Source of the DNA: CALGDE01 sp964655355 | Lineage (GTDB): Bacteria > Cyanobacteriota > Cyanobacteriia > CACIAM-69d | Length of the DNA: 58,770 nt | Reading direction: 5' to 3' | Assembly (NCBI GenBank): GCA_964655355.1 | Contig: CAZZMD010000025.1 | Coordinates: forward strand, 1 to 58,770 | Shown here: piece after piece, positions 23,756 to 33,600 of the stretch | Layout of the letters: each line of letters starts with the position of its first letter | Position numbering within the stretch: position 1 is the stretch's first letter | The notes under the pieces: generated by a model | Told to the model about the DNA's origin: nothing | Databases searched by the model: none | The model's input: only the letters and a program-made list of their open reading frames with translations | Translations under genes and position numbers: made by a program

Positions 23756-24790
23756 ATGATTGCCTTGTCCTCAGACTATAACCTGAGCAGCGATCGCACC
23801 CTTGATCGCGACTGTACCACCCTCTCCCGGCACGTCCTCGAACACCTCAAAAGCTTCGGACCCAATGCCCAAGATTTGAGTGCATTGATGAACCGCATCG
23901 CCCTAGCCGGCAAACTCATCTCCCGCCGTCTCAGCCAATCTGGGCTGGTGGACAACGTCCTCGGCTTCACCGGCGAAACCAACGTCCAAGGGGAAGACGT
24001 CAAAAAGATGGACGTTTATGCCAACGACGTTTTTATTTCCGTCTTCAAGCAAAGCGGCCTGGTGTGTCGCCTCGCCTCTGAGGAAATGGAGCACCCCTAC
24101 TACATTCCCGAAAACTGTCCCCTGGGTCGCTATACCCTGCTCTATGATCCCCTCGACGGATCCGCCAATGTTGATGTCAGTTTAACGGTGGGTTCCATTT
24201 TTTCGATCCGTCAGCAAGAGGGCAATGACGAGTCAGGAACGGCCGAGGATCTACTACAAAGTGGGCACAAACAAATCGGTGCGGGATATATCCTGTATGG
24301 TCCCACCACCATGTTGGTTTACTCCATCGGTCGCGGCGTTCATGCCTTTACCTTGGACCCCAGTTTGGGGGAATTTATCCTGTCCCATGAAGACATTAAA
24401 ATTCCCGCCCACGGTGCCGTTTACAGCGTAAACGAAGGCAACTTCTGCGACTGGGAACCCGCCATGCAAGAGTATGTCCGCTACGTCCATCGGACCCCGG
24501 GCTACACCGCTCGCTATAGCGGCGCTCTGGTCTCGGATTTCCATCGCATTTTATTCCAGGGGGGCGTCTTTTTGTACCCCGGCACCCAATCGAAACCGGG
24601 CGGCAAATTGCGACTGCTCTATGAGTCTGCGCCCATGGGCTTCCTGGCGGAGCAGGCCGGCGGCCGAGCCAGCACCGGAACCCAACCCATTCTGGATGTC
24701 GTCCCCGATCACCTCCATGGCCGGACGCCGCTGGTGATTGGCAGCACGGACGATGTGGCGCTGGTGGAGTCGTTCGTACGGGCCAATTAG
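23756..24790 (+). CDS. fbp: Class I fructose-1,6-bisphosphatase
   Basis: Hydrolyses fructose 1,6-bisphosphate to fructose 6-phosphate for the Calvin cycle and gluconeogenesis. The metal-site motif DPLDGSANVD starts at about residue 131, and TNVQGEDVKKMDVYANDVF precedes it. The C-terminal active-site region KPGGKLRLLYESAPMGFLAEQAGG is the class I signature. The length of 344 residues fits cyanobacterial F-I FBPase rather than the bifunctional SBPase (GlpX-like, class II). It is followed on the same strand by zwf and opcA, the classical cyanobacterial arrangement, although the gap to zwf here is 487 bases. No clear Shine-Dalgarno is seen before ATG 23756. Confidence 0.96.
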   Translation: MIALSSDYNLSSDRTLDRDCTTLSRHVLEHLKSFGPNAQDLSALMNRIALAGKLISRRLSQSGLVDNVLGFTGETNVQGEDVKKMDVYANDVFISVFKQSGLVCRLASEEMEHPYYIPENCPLGRYTLLYDPLDGSANVDVSLTVGSIFSIRQQEGNDESGTAEDLLQSGHKQIGAGYILYGPTTMLVYSIGRGVHAFTLDPSLGEFILSHEDIKIPAHGAVYSVNEGNFCDWEPAMQEYVRYVHRTPGYTARYSGALVSDFHRILFQGGVFLYPGTQSKPGGKLRLLYESAPMGFLAEQAGGRASTGTQPILDVVPDHLHGRTPLVIGSTDDVALVESFVRAN

Positions 24791-25277
24791 TCCAAGCACG
24801 GCCCCAAGCATTGCCCCAAATACTCTCCCCGCCCTTCCCCTTACTCTGCCATCCCAGTCCGCCCATTTCTGTTGGGTAGAACGGGATCGGTAGCCGCAGC
24901 TATGGCCGGGGGATGACATTAGATTGGCGATCGCCCAAGGGATCAAGATGAGGGTCAAGGTGGGGATCAAGATAACGACAGATTCATGACAGGAATTTCC
25001 AGGAACCTGTCCCTAGGAACCTCCAGGAATCTATAGAAACACTTAACCCTTACCCCCCCAAGAAGTATGTTTTCTAGCCACATCATTCGGCTGGGGACTA
25101 TACAACGGAGAGAGGGCGAGCGTTACCCTCGGAATAGCCTCCGTCTTTCCATCAAATTCCTACTTTTTTCGCGCTTCCCTACCCTTAACCATCTGGGGCG
25201 ATCGCCATCCCACTCCCCCGATCCGCAATAACAAGCTTTACGCCTGTAATGCCCCTTTAGAAACTGTTTCTAACCCT
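24791..25277. other. fbp-zwf intergenic region with leader-like stem
   Basis: 487 bases with no gene. TATACA at 25099-25104 could be a -10 box, but no -35 matches. Just after it a two-tier stem pairs ACGGAG (25105-25110) with CTCCGT (25139-25144) and encloses GAGGG/CCCTC (25112-25116 with 25126-25130). GATCAAGAT-type and CAGGAA-type short direct repeats lie at about 24938-25030. Confidence 0.45.
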
Positions 25278-26807
25278 ATGATTGGTCTACAAGAAAACCC
25301 CCTTCGCGTTGGTCTCCAACAGGATCGCGTTCCAGAACCGCAAATCTTGGTCATTTTCGGCGCTTCCGGGGACCTGACCCAGCGAAAACTCATCCCCGCC
25401 ATTTACGACATGAAGCTGGAGCGGCGCTTGCCCCCAGAGCTAACCATCGTCGGCGTCGCCCGTCGGGACTGGAGCCATGACTTCTTCCGAGAGCATTTAA
25501 AACAAGGCATCGAAGAATATGGCAACGGATTACAGTCCCAAGACACCTGGGAAGAATTTGCCAAAGGGCTGTTCTACCACGCCACCAACATCGACCAGCC
25601 AGACGACTACCAATCGTTAAAAGCATTTCTCGCGGAGCTTGATCCCGTACGGGGAACCCGGGGAAATCGGGTGTTTTACCTCTCAGTCGCCCCGCGCTTC
25701 TTTGGGGAAGCCACGAAACAGCTCGGACAGGCAGGGATGCTCGAGGATCCCGAAAAGCAACGGCTGGTCATCGAAAAACCGTTCGGGCGGGATCTCGCCT
25801 CTGCCCAGGCATTGAACCGAGTCGTTCAGCAGGTGTGCTCGGAGAAGCAGGTTTATCGCATTGACCATTACTTGGGCAAAGAAACGGTTCAAAACCTCTT
25901 GGTCTTCCGATTTGCCAACGCCATTTTTGAGCCCCTGTGGAATCGTCAGTTTGTGGACCACGTCCAAATTACGGTGGCGGAAACCGTCGGATTGGAAGGA
26001 CGGGCGGGCTATTACGAAACCGCCGGCGCACTGCGGGACATGGTGCAAAACCACCTCATGCAGTTGTTCTGCCTGACGGCCATGGAACCGCCGAATGCCC
26101 TGGATGCGGACAGTATTCGGAATGAAAAAGTCAAAGTGGTCCAGGCGACCCACCTCGCCGATCCCAATCAGCTGGAATCCTGCGCCATCCGTGGGCAATA
26201 CACCAATGGGTGGATGAAGGGGAAAGCGGTGCCGGGCTACCGTGAAGAGGAAGGCGCGTCCGCCGATTCAACGACGCCCACCTATGCCGCCCTGAAGCTC
26301 AATATTGATAATTGGCGCTGGAAGGGGGTGCCGTTTTATCTGCGCACCGGAAAACGGATGCCGAAGAAGGTTAGCGAGATTGCCATCCAGTTTAAGGAAG
26401 TGCCCCTGTTGATGTTCCCGTCGGCGGCGAAGCAGGCCAATCCTAATGTGTTGGCGCTACGGATTCAGCCCAATGAGGGCGTGTCCATGCGCTTTGAGGT
26501 GAAGACGCCGGGGAGTGCCCTACGGACGCGATCGGTGGATATGGATTTCCGCTATGACACGGCCTTTGGTCAGCCCAATTCCGATGCCTATAGCCGTCTG
26601 CTGATGGATTGTATGTTGGCGGATCAGTCGTTGTTTACCCGGGACGATGAGGTGGAAGCCGCATGGCGGGTGTTGACGCCGGTGCTGGAAGCCTGGGAAT
26701 CGCCGACCGCGCCGGAGTCGATCCCGCTGTATGAGGCGGGGACCTGGGAACCGATGGAAGCAGAGCTGTTGCTGAATCGGGATGGGCGACGGTGGCGACG
26801 CCTATAG
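25278..26807 (+). CDS. zwf: Glucose-6-phosphate 1-dehydrogenase
   Basis: Oxidises glucose 6-phosphate to 6-phosphogluconolactone with NADP+, the entry step of the oxidative pentose phosphate pathway. The dinucleotide motif GASGDLTQRK starts at residue 28. The active-site RIDHYLGKE occupies 194-202, with the catalytic base His further on in the DHVQITVAET region. The length of 509 residues is standard. In cyanobacteria the enzyme is activated by OpcA, whose gene lies 161 bases downstream. No typical Shine-Dalgarno precedes ATG 25278. Confidence 0.97.
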   Translation: MIGLQENPLRVGLQQDRVPEPQILVIFGASGDLTQRKLIPAIYDMKLERRLPPELTIVGVARRDWSHDFFREHLKQGIEEYGNGLQSQDTWEEFAKGLFYHATNIDQPDDYQSLKAFLAELDPVRGTRGNRVFYLSVAPRFFGEATKQLGQAGMLEDPEKQRLVIEKPFGRDLASAQALNRVVQQVCSEKQVYRIDHYLGKETVQNLLVFRFANAIFEPLWNRQFVDHVQITVAETVGLEGRAGYYETAGALRDMVQNHLMQLFCLTAMEPPNALDADSIRNEKVKVVQATHLADPNQLESCAIRGQYTNGWMKGKAVPGYREEEGASADSTTPTYAALKLNIDNWRWKGVPFYLRTGKRMPKKVSEIAIQFKEVPLLMFPSAAKQANPNVLALRIQPNEGVSMRFEVKTPGSALRTRSVDMDFRYDTAFGQPNSDAYSRLLMDCMLADQSLFTRDDEVEAAWRVLTPVLEAWESPTAPESIPLYEAGTWEPMEAELLLNRDGRRWRRL

Positions 26808-26968
26808 ACGCAGCCTGGCGGCATCCACGGGTGACATCCAACAGAGCATCCAATAGCGGTGCAGGGTTCAGACACAAATGGGCTACCCCGTGACGGGTTT
26901 GATTTTTTGTTTGATTGTTTCGCTTTTTTGACAGACGCACGAGCAGCATTTATTTGGAGTTTGGGGTT

Positions 26969-28285
26969 ATGAGTACGACGATCGCACTACAAAAACCGAA
27001 GGATATTTCCCTAGGGGAAATTGAAGCGGAACTGAGTCAATTATGGGTGGGGCAAGAGAGCACCTCCGGCGTTGCCACCCGCGCCGCCACCTTCAGCATG
27101 GTGGTTTACGAACCGGAGGAATTTCAGCAGCTCCTGGGGATCCTGGGATTTTATAAGGGACCGATCGACAGCACCCACGGGCCCAACACCCGGGGCGCCA
27201 TCCACCAAGCGCAAATTGCCTATGGACTCCGGGTCACCGGTCGGGTGGACTCCGAAACGTTGCAGCGGCTGCGGGAAGAATTTCAACGGCTGCCGGAAAA
27301 CCGCCGGACCAATCGCAATATGGACCTGCGGGGCACCAGCGTCAGTGATGCGATCGCCTCCCGGAATCCGTCGCGCATCGTCAGCCTATGCCCCATCCTG
27401 GGGCCGGATACGGGGGTGAAGGCCCAAGTGTCGGCCTATTGCCCCATTCAAAAATCCAAAACCCACAGTCTGATGTGCTGCGAGTACGTCACCCTACGGG
27501 GCACCAAAGAAGCCCTAGCGCGGGTCTCAGATCTGGTGGCCGGATTATTAATCCCCGACCTGCCCAAGTTCCTGTGGTGGAAGGCAACGCCAAACCCGGA
27601 ACAGGCCCTGTTTGGACAGCTCTCGGCGATCGCCAACTGCACCATCGTCGACTCCTGCTATTTCAGCGATCCCGCGTCGGAATTTGTCAAAATCCACACC
27701 CTAGTGGAGCAAGAATCCTACATCGCGGACCTGAACTGGCACCGACTGCTGCCCTGGCAGGAGCTGGCAGCCTCCATGTTCGATCCCCCGGAGCGACGCG
27801 AAGGGCTAATGCTCGTGGATGAGATCACCATCGACTACGAAAAGGGCAACGACGCCCAAGCGTTGATGTATCTCTCCTGGTTCGCCGGCCGCCTGGGTTG
27901 GGTCCCCACCAGCCACAAGTATCTCGGCGGTATGTACGACATCCAGCACGTTACGTTTACCGGCAGCAACGGCCAGGAAGTCAAAGCGGAACTCGCCGCC
28001 ATTCCCACCGCGGACTTTGGGGAAATTCCCGGCGACATGATCGGCCTAAGCCTCAATTCCAGCGATCCCAGCGCGGACTGCTGCACCATCCTCTGCTCCG
28101 AAACCACCGGCTGTATGCGCATGGAATCCGGCGGCAGCGCCCAATCCTGCCGTACGGAGCTGGTCACGGCACTCCCGGATCAAAAAGCCGCAGAGCTGGT
28201 CGCCCAGCAACTCCAGCGCTGGGGTCGGGAAATCCTCTTCGAGGAAAGCGTCGCAGTCATGGTGGAAATCCTGAAGTTACGCTAA
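26969..28285 (+). CDS. opcA: Glucose-6-phosphate dehydrogenase activator OpcA
   Basis: OpcA promotes oligomerisation and redox control of Zwf. 438 residues from ATG 26969, which has GGAG about 10 bases upstream. Residues about 50-103 (EEFQQLLGILGFYKGPID, then the NTRGAIHQAQIAYGLRVTG segment) are a peptidoglycan-binding-1-like helical module placed N-terminal to the OpcA core. The C-terminal half has the Cys-rich stretch around residues 370-390 (DCCTILC, TTGC, QSC), consistent with the thioredoxin-sensitive cysteines reported for Anabaena OpcA. The protein is cytosolic despite the peptidoglycan-binding fold. A bidirectional terminator follows 70 bases after the stop. Confidence 0.93.
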   Translation: MSTTIALQKPKDISLGEIEAELSQLWVGQESTSGVATRAATFSMVVYEPEEFQQLLGILGFYKGPIDSTHGPNTRGAIHQAQIAYGLRVTGRVDSETLQRLREEFQRLPENRRTNRNMDLRGTSVSDAIASRNPSRIVSLCPILGPDTGVKAQVSAYCPIQKSKTHSLMCCEYVTLRGTKEALARVSDLVAGLLIPDLPKFLWWKATPNPEQALFGQLSAIANCTIVDSCYFSDPASEFVKIHTLVEQESYIADLNWHRLLPWQELAASMFDPPERREGLMLVDEITIDYEKGNDAQALMYLSWFAGRLGWVPTSHKYLGGMYDIQHVTFTGSNGQEVKAELAAIPTADFGEIPGDMIGLSLNSSDPSADCCTILCSETTGCMRMESGGSAQSCRTELVTALPDQKAAELVAQQLQRWGREILFEESVAVMVEILKLR

Positions 28286-28302
28286 AGCCCAATTAAGGCT
28301 CA

Positions 28303-28322
28303 GGGGGCATCACAATGCCCCC
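28303..28322. other. Perfect GC hairpin after opcA
   Basis: GGGGGCAT pairs with ATGCCCCC over a CACA loop, 17 bases after the opcA stop. No T-run follows. It may protect the 3' end or help the terminator 33 bases downstream. Confidence 0.6.
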
Positions 28323-28354
28323 GCCCCCCGCTTGAAACCTGACTTACACCATGC

Positions 28355-28392
28355 AAAAGCCGCGAGTCCTAATTGGCAGACTCGCGGCTTTT
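28355..28392. terminator. Bidirectional intrinsic terminator, opcA / cyclase
   Basis: A 14-bp perfect stem pairs AAAAGCCGCGAGTC (28355-28368) with GACTCGCGGCTTTT (28379-28392) over a 10-base loop. It has A-runs on one side and T-runs on the other. It sits between convergent opcA (+) and the adenylate cyclase gene (-) and should stop both transcripts. Confidence 0.9.
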
Positions 28393-28433
28393 CTAGTTTT
28401 TGATTGCCCTGGAGAGCAGACGACCTGCTGATC

Positions 28434-31259
28434 CTACTTACTGGTCATCGTGAAGGCACCATCCCAATCCTCCTCAGGGGGGTGAGTCAGGTAGTGCTGG
28501 CAACGTCCCAACTGCAAAGCAGACGCTTTGTCCGCACTATCGATTTCCAAGACCGATCCAAAGGCCGCCATCGCCTGGGCAAATTTGCGGTCTAGATAAT
28601 GGCGACGCCCCTTGTCATAGGCCTCAATAATCTGCTTCTTCTCATCGGAAATGGGCCGCGCCAAATCACCCTCCGCGATCGCCACCAGCTCATACACCGA
28701 CACCGGCTTCGTCTTACCCTTCACCTTGATGTAATCCAGCTCGCGGACAATCACCCGATCCTCGCCACACTTCTGATAAGTGTTCTCGCTGATCATGATG
28801 TCGCAGCCATACTGCTTCGTCGCGCCTTCTAGCCGGGAGCCCAGGTTCACCCCGTCCCCGATCGCCGTAAACTCCATCCGTCGACTGGAGCCAATATTGC
28901 CGCTAATCACCTCATCGGAATGGAGACCAATCCCGATCGCAATCTCCTGCTTACCCATGGTCCGGCGCGCCGTATTAAACTCCACCAACCGATGGCGCAT
29001 ATCGATCGCCGTCTGCACCGACATCCAGGCGTGATCCTCCAGGGGCAACGGCGACCCAAACACCGCCATAATCGCGTCACCGATGTACTTATCCAGGGTG
29101 CCTTTATGTTTGAACACCGCATCCACCATGGACTCGAAATACTCGTTCAGCATCGCCACCACTTCTTCCGCCTGCATACTCTCCGTAATGGTGGTATAGC
29201 TGCGAATATCCGAGAACAACACCGACACATCCTTGCGATCGCCGCCCATCTTGGTCTCGCCGCTGGCCAATAACTGCTCCGCCAGCTCCTGGGTCATATA
29301 GCGATACATCGTGCTCTTCAGCCGCTTCTCATCGCTAATGTCCTCCATCACCACCAACGCCCCCCGCACCTGGGACGCATCCTGGGCATCGGCGATCGTA
29401 TTCAACGACAGATTCACACTGCGCTCCTCGGTCGCCTCCTCATCCTCATCCTCAGCCCAAATATCTGCCTCCTGCTTCGGCGCATCAGGGGACGGCAACA
29501 AAATCTGATCCGGATAATACTGCTGGGAATTCTCATCATCCCCATGGCCCAACGCCGTTTGCATCCACTGCCCAAACTTATTGGACGCATCCGCATCTTC
29601 CTTCACCTTGATGCGAATCACCTCCTCAATAGACCGTCCCTCCAAAATGAACGACTGGGGCAGCCCCAACAGCTCCTTCGCACTTTCATTGGCCGCAATC
29701 ACCGATCCATCGCGGTCCACAGAAATTACCCCGTCGGAGAGCGATCGCAAAATATCCTTCTGCATCTGCTCCTGCTGCTTCACCTCCGCAAACAGCTTGG
29801 CATTCTGCAGCGCGACCCCCGCCTGAATATTAAACGTCTCCATAAACTGCTGATCGCCATGGTTGAAGCTCGCCTTCCACCGCTCCGGTGCCGCCGGCCA
29901 ATCCGTCGGGTCATAGGGCGGATGGTCCCCCTGACGGGTTTTATTAATGAGCTGAGTCACCCCAATCAACTGGCGATCGGCATTAAACACCGGCATACAC
30001 AACATGCTGCAGGTGCGATATCCCGACTGCTGGTCCGTATCCTTCGACGTATCCGAATCCGGATGGGAATACAAATCAAAGGGAATCAGCAACGGCTCCC
30101 CAGACTGGGCCACCTGGGCCGCAAACGCCGAACCACTGCTCGGGATCCGAATTTCCCGCATCTCACCGCCAATGGGAATCTTGGTCCAAAGCTGATTCCG
30201 CAGATCGTCCAACAGCCACAACGTACTGCGATCCGCCTGCATCAACTCCTTCGCCTGATCCATCACATTTTTCAGGGTCTCCTCCAGATCAAGACTCCCC
30301 TTACTCAACGCCTCCGTCGCCTTCATCAACGCATTAGCCGCCCGCTGGCGCTGCATCGCCGAATAAAACGCCCGCGACGACTCCAGAATCAACCGAATCG
30401 ACGGCGCAAACTCCCGGAAAACCTGCTCATCCTCCGCCGTAAAACCCTCGAGATCGATCCGATCATTCAAGGGCGCTTCCGCATCACCGCCACTCGCCCC
30501 CGGCTTCAACTTATTGATTAGCTGCACCACCGCAACCAAATCATCATTCTCATTCAGCAGGGGCAACACCAACATGGTGTAGGTGCGATAGCCACTGCGC
30601 TGGTCAAACTTTTTCGCCGCCGCCGATCGCGGATCATCGTAAAAATCGTAAGGAATATTAACAACCTTACGGAACTGGGCCACCTCCCCAGCAATCCCCA
30701 CCGACGCCGGGAAGCGCAACTCCGGCATCCCCTTCGCCACCTTGGACCACAGCTCATCCTTCTCCTCATCCAAGAGATAGATGGTAGTGCGATCCGCATT
30801 CAACAACTCTCCAGTCTTGAGGCTGATGGACTCCAACATCTCCTCCAGAACCGACTCAAACCCCCCTTGGTTATCATTCAGCACGTCCAGCATGGACAGG
30901 GTTTGATTCACCACCCCCAGCTTGGCTTCCACATCGGAAACCACCTGCTTGAAGGTATCCCGCTTCAGGGGCGCAAGCACCGACTTGAACGACTTAAAAC
31001 TCCCCTGGTCCACCACCACCAACCCGCCCCCTGGCGAGGCAGGCGCATCCGCTGGGGGAGACACATCCACCGGAGCAGCACCCCGTTCATCCACAACCCC
31101 GGTCGCATTACCCGGCGTCACGTCAACCACCGTGGCATCCACCGCATCGACCGTCACCTCAACGGTCGTCGCGGAAACATTAGCGGAGGCGTCCACGACC
31201 GTGGCTTCGATGACCTGTTGGTTGGGAGTCTGAGAATTTTTAGGAGACGAGGAAGTCAT
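28434..31259 (-). CDS. Class III adenylate cyclase, GAF-GAF-PAS-CHD (CyaB1/CyaB2 type)
   Basis: 941 residues from ATG 31259; the frame runs 20 codons further upstream. Order: a low-complexity Val/Ala/Thr-rich N-terminus to about residue 90, GAF-A about 135-280, GAF-B about 320-485, PAS about 500-560, a cyclase domain about 665-850, and a helical TPR-like tail. GAF-A carries NK...FTAEDE, fitting the NKXnFX3DE motif of cyclic-nucleotide-binding GAFs; GAF-B has the variant F-x3-DQ. The cyclase shows LFSDIRSYT with the metal-binding Asp, LDKYIGDA with the adenine-selecting Lys, and FTAIGDGVN with Thr in place of Asp, as in Anabaena CyaB1. It makes cAMP and is likely controlled by cAMP feedback. 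It is cytosolic. Confidence 0.92.
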   Translation of the reverse strand: MTSSSPKNSQTPNQQVIEATVVDASANVSATTVEVTVDAVDATVVDVTPGNATGVVDERGAAPVDVSPPADAPASPGGGLVVVDQGSFKSFKSVLAPLKRDTFKQVVSDVEAKLGVVNQTLSMLDVLNDNQGGFESVLEEMLESISLKTGELLNADRTTIYLLDEEKDELWSKVAKGMPELRFPASVGIAGEVAQFRKVVNIPYDFYDDPRSAAAKKFDQRSGYRTYTMLVLPLLNENDDLVAVVQLINKLKPGASGGDAEAPLNDRIDLEGFTAEDEQVFREFAPSIRLILESSRAFYSAMQRQRAANALMKATEALSKGSLDLEETLKNVMDQAKELMQADRSTLWLLDDLRNQLWTKIPIGGEMREIRIPSSGSAFAAQVAQSGEPLLIPFDLYSHPDSDTSKDTDQQSGYRTCSMLCMPVFNADRQLIGVTQLINKTRQGDHPPYDPTDWPAAPERWKASFNHGDQQFMETFNIQAGVALQNAKLFAEVKQQEQMQKDILRSLSDGVISVDRDGSVIAANESAKELLGLPQSFILEGRSIEEVIRIKVKEDADASNKFGQWMQTALGHGDDENSQQYYPDQILLPSPDAPKQEADIWAEDEDEEATEERSVNLSLNTIADAQDASQVRGALVVMEDISDEKRLKSTMYRYMTQELAEQLLASGETKMGGDRKDVSVLFSDIRSYTTITESMQAEEVVAMLNEYFESMVDAVFKHKGTLDKYIGDAIMAVFGSPLPLEDHAWMSVQTAIDMRHRLVEFNTARRTMGKQEIAIGIGLHSDEVISGNIGSSRRMEFTAIGDGVNLGSRLEGATKQYGCDIMISENTYQKCGEDRVIVRELDYIKVKGKTKPVSVYELVAIAEGDLARPISDEKKQIIEAYDKGRRHYLDRKFAQAMAAFGSVLEIDSADKASALQLGRCQHYLTHPPEEDWDGAFTMTSK

Positions 31260-31656
31260 AGATGCTGGGGTGGATAGGGTCCATTCCGTTCGCAACAGGC
31301 TGCGGGCTGACGTCCACAATTTACGAAAGCGTGTTCAACGATGCCCGTACGCCCTAGTTTACCCTGCCCTTTTTAAGTTCTACCTAAGGTGACCCGATCT
31401 TCAGGGACGGAAAAGCAGGATTGGACGAGGAGGATGGGAGGGCAGGGCAAGGGCTCGCCCCTCCGGCTTCCCCCCGATCAAGGGGTCCAGCGATCGCCAT
31501 ATACATGGTAACGGCATCGCCGAATATGGTTCTGCTCCCAGTGTACTCTTCACGCCCACTGGGCAAGGGGTCTGACCCCCAATGGGCTAAGCCCCGTGTG
31601 GAAGGAATTGGTCGAGAGCCCAGGATACGGTGGGCGTCCAGGGCAGGGGGGCAAGA
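31260..31656. other. Region between cyclase start and recN end
   Basis: 397 bases with no supported gene. G/C-rich clusters near 31440-31490 and 31550-31605 include a small GGGGT/ACCCC hairpin at about 31569-31581. Neither is followed by a clear T-run. No ribosome-binding site of good quality precedes the cyclase gene. Confidence 0.45.
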
Positions 31657-33600
31657 TTACGATTTCTTTGCAATATTTGTTTTGGATGTTTTGGATCGAC
31701 GTCCCTTGGAGTCGTCCGGTCGGCTACCGTTGGCGGGGGATTGGCTCGCAATTTCCCGACGCAGCAGGGCCGCCCGTTCCAAAAGGGAATCGGCAAAGGC
31801 GTTGGCGGCCGCAAGGGTTGCCCCGGTGGGATCGTTACGATTTTCCGCGCCGCTAACCAACTGGGCCAGTTCCAGGCGACGATCGCCTTCATCGAGGATG
31901 CTGAGGTGGGTCAGGGTCCGCAGGTTAGCCCCATCCTGGGAAGCATCATCTTTTTTATTGCCAGTGGGAGGGGATTTTTCCACCCGCTTTTCCACATGAA
32001 AATGGCGATCGCCCATGGCGGCAACAATGGGCTGGTGGGTAACGCAAAGCACCTGGTGATCCTGGGCTAGCTGGTGCAATTTCTGGGCGATCGCCTGGGC
32101 CACCCGACCGGAGACGCCGACGTCGATTTCATCAAAAATCAAGGTACCGACGGTGGTGATTTTGGAGAAGCAGGCCTTGAGGGCCAGCAGGAAGCGGCTC
32201 ATTTCCCCACCGGAGGCGGTTTCTCCTAGGGGGGCCAACGGCTCACCGGGGTTGGGACTAAAGCAGTAGGTGATGCGATCGCCCCCGGTGGCGGTGGGGG
32301 AAATGGGGTCAAATTGCACCTGGAATTGCACCTGATCCATGGCGAGGGGGGCCAGTTGATCCACCAGATTTTGCTCCAGGGTGCGGGCCACTTCCTGGCG
32401 TTTTTCCGTCAGGCGGGCGGCGACGGTTTCTAGGTTTTCCCGGGCGGCGATCGCGGCGGCTTCTAAAGCTTCGATGGATTGCCCCTCTTCGTTGAGTTCC
32501 CCGAGGATGGCTTCCAGTTCGTCCCGTTTTTGAATGGTTTCCTCCAAGGTCAGCCCATAGCGGCGGCAAAGCCCCTTGAGAAATACAATGCGCTCCTCCA
32601 CTTCCGCCAGACGTTGGGGATCACTTTCCAGGCGATCGCCGTAGGCATTAATCGCTTGTCCCGCTTCGGACACCTGGGCCAACGCCCCAGAAATCATTTC
32701 CAGGATGGGATCCAGTTCGGCGGTGTCGTAGTCAACAATGGCGCTGATTTGCTGTTCCGCTTGCCCCAGGAGGTCGGAGCAGGCCTCGTTCTGGTCGTCC
32801 CCGGCATAGAGCAACTGATAAAGCTTGTAACTGGTTTGCTGAAGCTCCACCACATGGCTCAGGCGTTCCCGTTCCTGGAGCAGTTCCTCTAACTCAGTCC
32901 CCTCTTCCAGCTCGGCAGCGCTTAATTCTTCATATTGGAACTGATATAAATCCAACTGTTGTTGACGCAGCTCGTCCGCCGACCGACGACGATTCAGAAC
33001 AGCTTGGGCAGCGCGGGCCGCTTCATACGCTTGCGCCACCTTTGCCTTGAGGGGCAGCATCGACGGTCCCCCAAACTCATCCAGCCAATCCCGCTGGCGA
33101 TCGCTCTGGAGGAGCTGCACCGTTTGCCCCTGGGCGGCAATTTCCACCAGGCGATCGCGAATTTTACCCAGCAATTGTTTAGACGCCGATTTGCCATTGA
33201 TCTTGAAGCGACTGCGAACACTGGTGCGCTTCCCGGCCTCCTTCGGCGGAATCACCGTAATTTCCACCTGGCAGGTCAATCGCCGGCCTGCGGCTTTGGC
33301 AGCCTTGGCAGACTTCGCCGGCTTAGTAGATTTATCCTCCTCCGGAAAATCCACCCCCTGGTCAATCAGAAACGCTTCCAGGGCATCATGGACGGCAAAC
33401 TCCGCGACTAATGAACAGTGTGAAGCACCACTACGCACCATCCGCGCCGTGACTTTGCCCCCCAACACCGCATCGATCGCATCCAAAATAATCGACTTCC
33501 CCGCCCCAGTTTCCCCCGTAAAAACCTGGAGCCCCTGACTCAAATCCACCGCCAGCGAATCGATCAGGGCAAAATTTTCGATACGTAGGGCAAGCAACAT
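31657..33600 (-). CDS. recN: DNA repair ATPase RecN
   Basis: An SMC-like ATPase that acts early in double-strand-break repair. 647 residues from ATG 33600; the open frame upstream adds 78 unlikely residues. Walker A GETGAGKS lies near residue 30. Long coiled-coil arms occupy the middle (ELRQQQLDLYQFQYEELSA and following). Near the C-terminus are the signature TASGGEMSRFLLALK, Walker B TLIFDEIDVGVSG and the VTHQP switch. An extra Lys/Ala-rich insertion (DKSTKPAKSAKAAKAAGRR) sits near residue 105 in the N-lobe. The tail is basic and ends in NIAKKS. Confidence 0.95.
   Translation of the reverse strand: MLLALRIENFALIDSLAVDLSQGLQVFTGETGAGKSIILDAIDAVLGGKVTARMVRSGASHCSLVAEFAVHDALEAFLIDQGVDFPEEDKSTKPAKSAKAAKAAGRRLTCQVEITVIPPKEAGKRTSVRSRFKINGKSASKQLLGKIRDRLVEIAAQGQTVQLLQSDRQRDWLDEFGGPSMLPLKAKVAQAYEAARAAQAVLNRRRSADELRQQQLDLYQFQYEELSAAELEEGTELEELLQERERLSHVVELQQTSYKLYQLLYAGDDQNEACSDLLGQAEQQISAIVDYDTAELDPILEMISGALAQVSEAGQAINAYGDRLESDPQRLAEVEERIVFLKGLCRRYGLTLEETIQKRDELEAILGELNEEGQSIEALEAAAIAARENLETVAARLTEKRQEVARTLEQNLVDQLAPLAMDQVQFQVQFDPISPTATGGDRITYCFSPNPGEPLAPLGETASGGEMSRFLLALKACFSKITTVGTLIFDEIDVGVSGRVAQAIAQKLHQLAQDHQVLCVTHQPIVAAMGDRHFHVEKRVEKSPPTGNKKDDASQDGANLRTLTHLSILDEGDRRLELAQLVSGAENRNDPTGATLAAANAFADSLLERAALLRREIASQSPANGSRPDDSKGRRSKTSKTNIAKKS

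Noticed and set aside
25099..25144. Two-tier stem upstream of zwf as a riboswitch
   Set aside because: Only 6 and 5 pairs with unequal internal loops and no known consensus; kept as a note in the intergenic entry.
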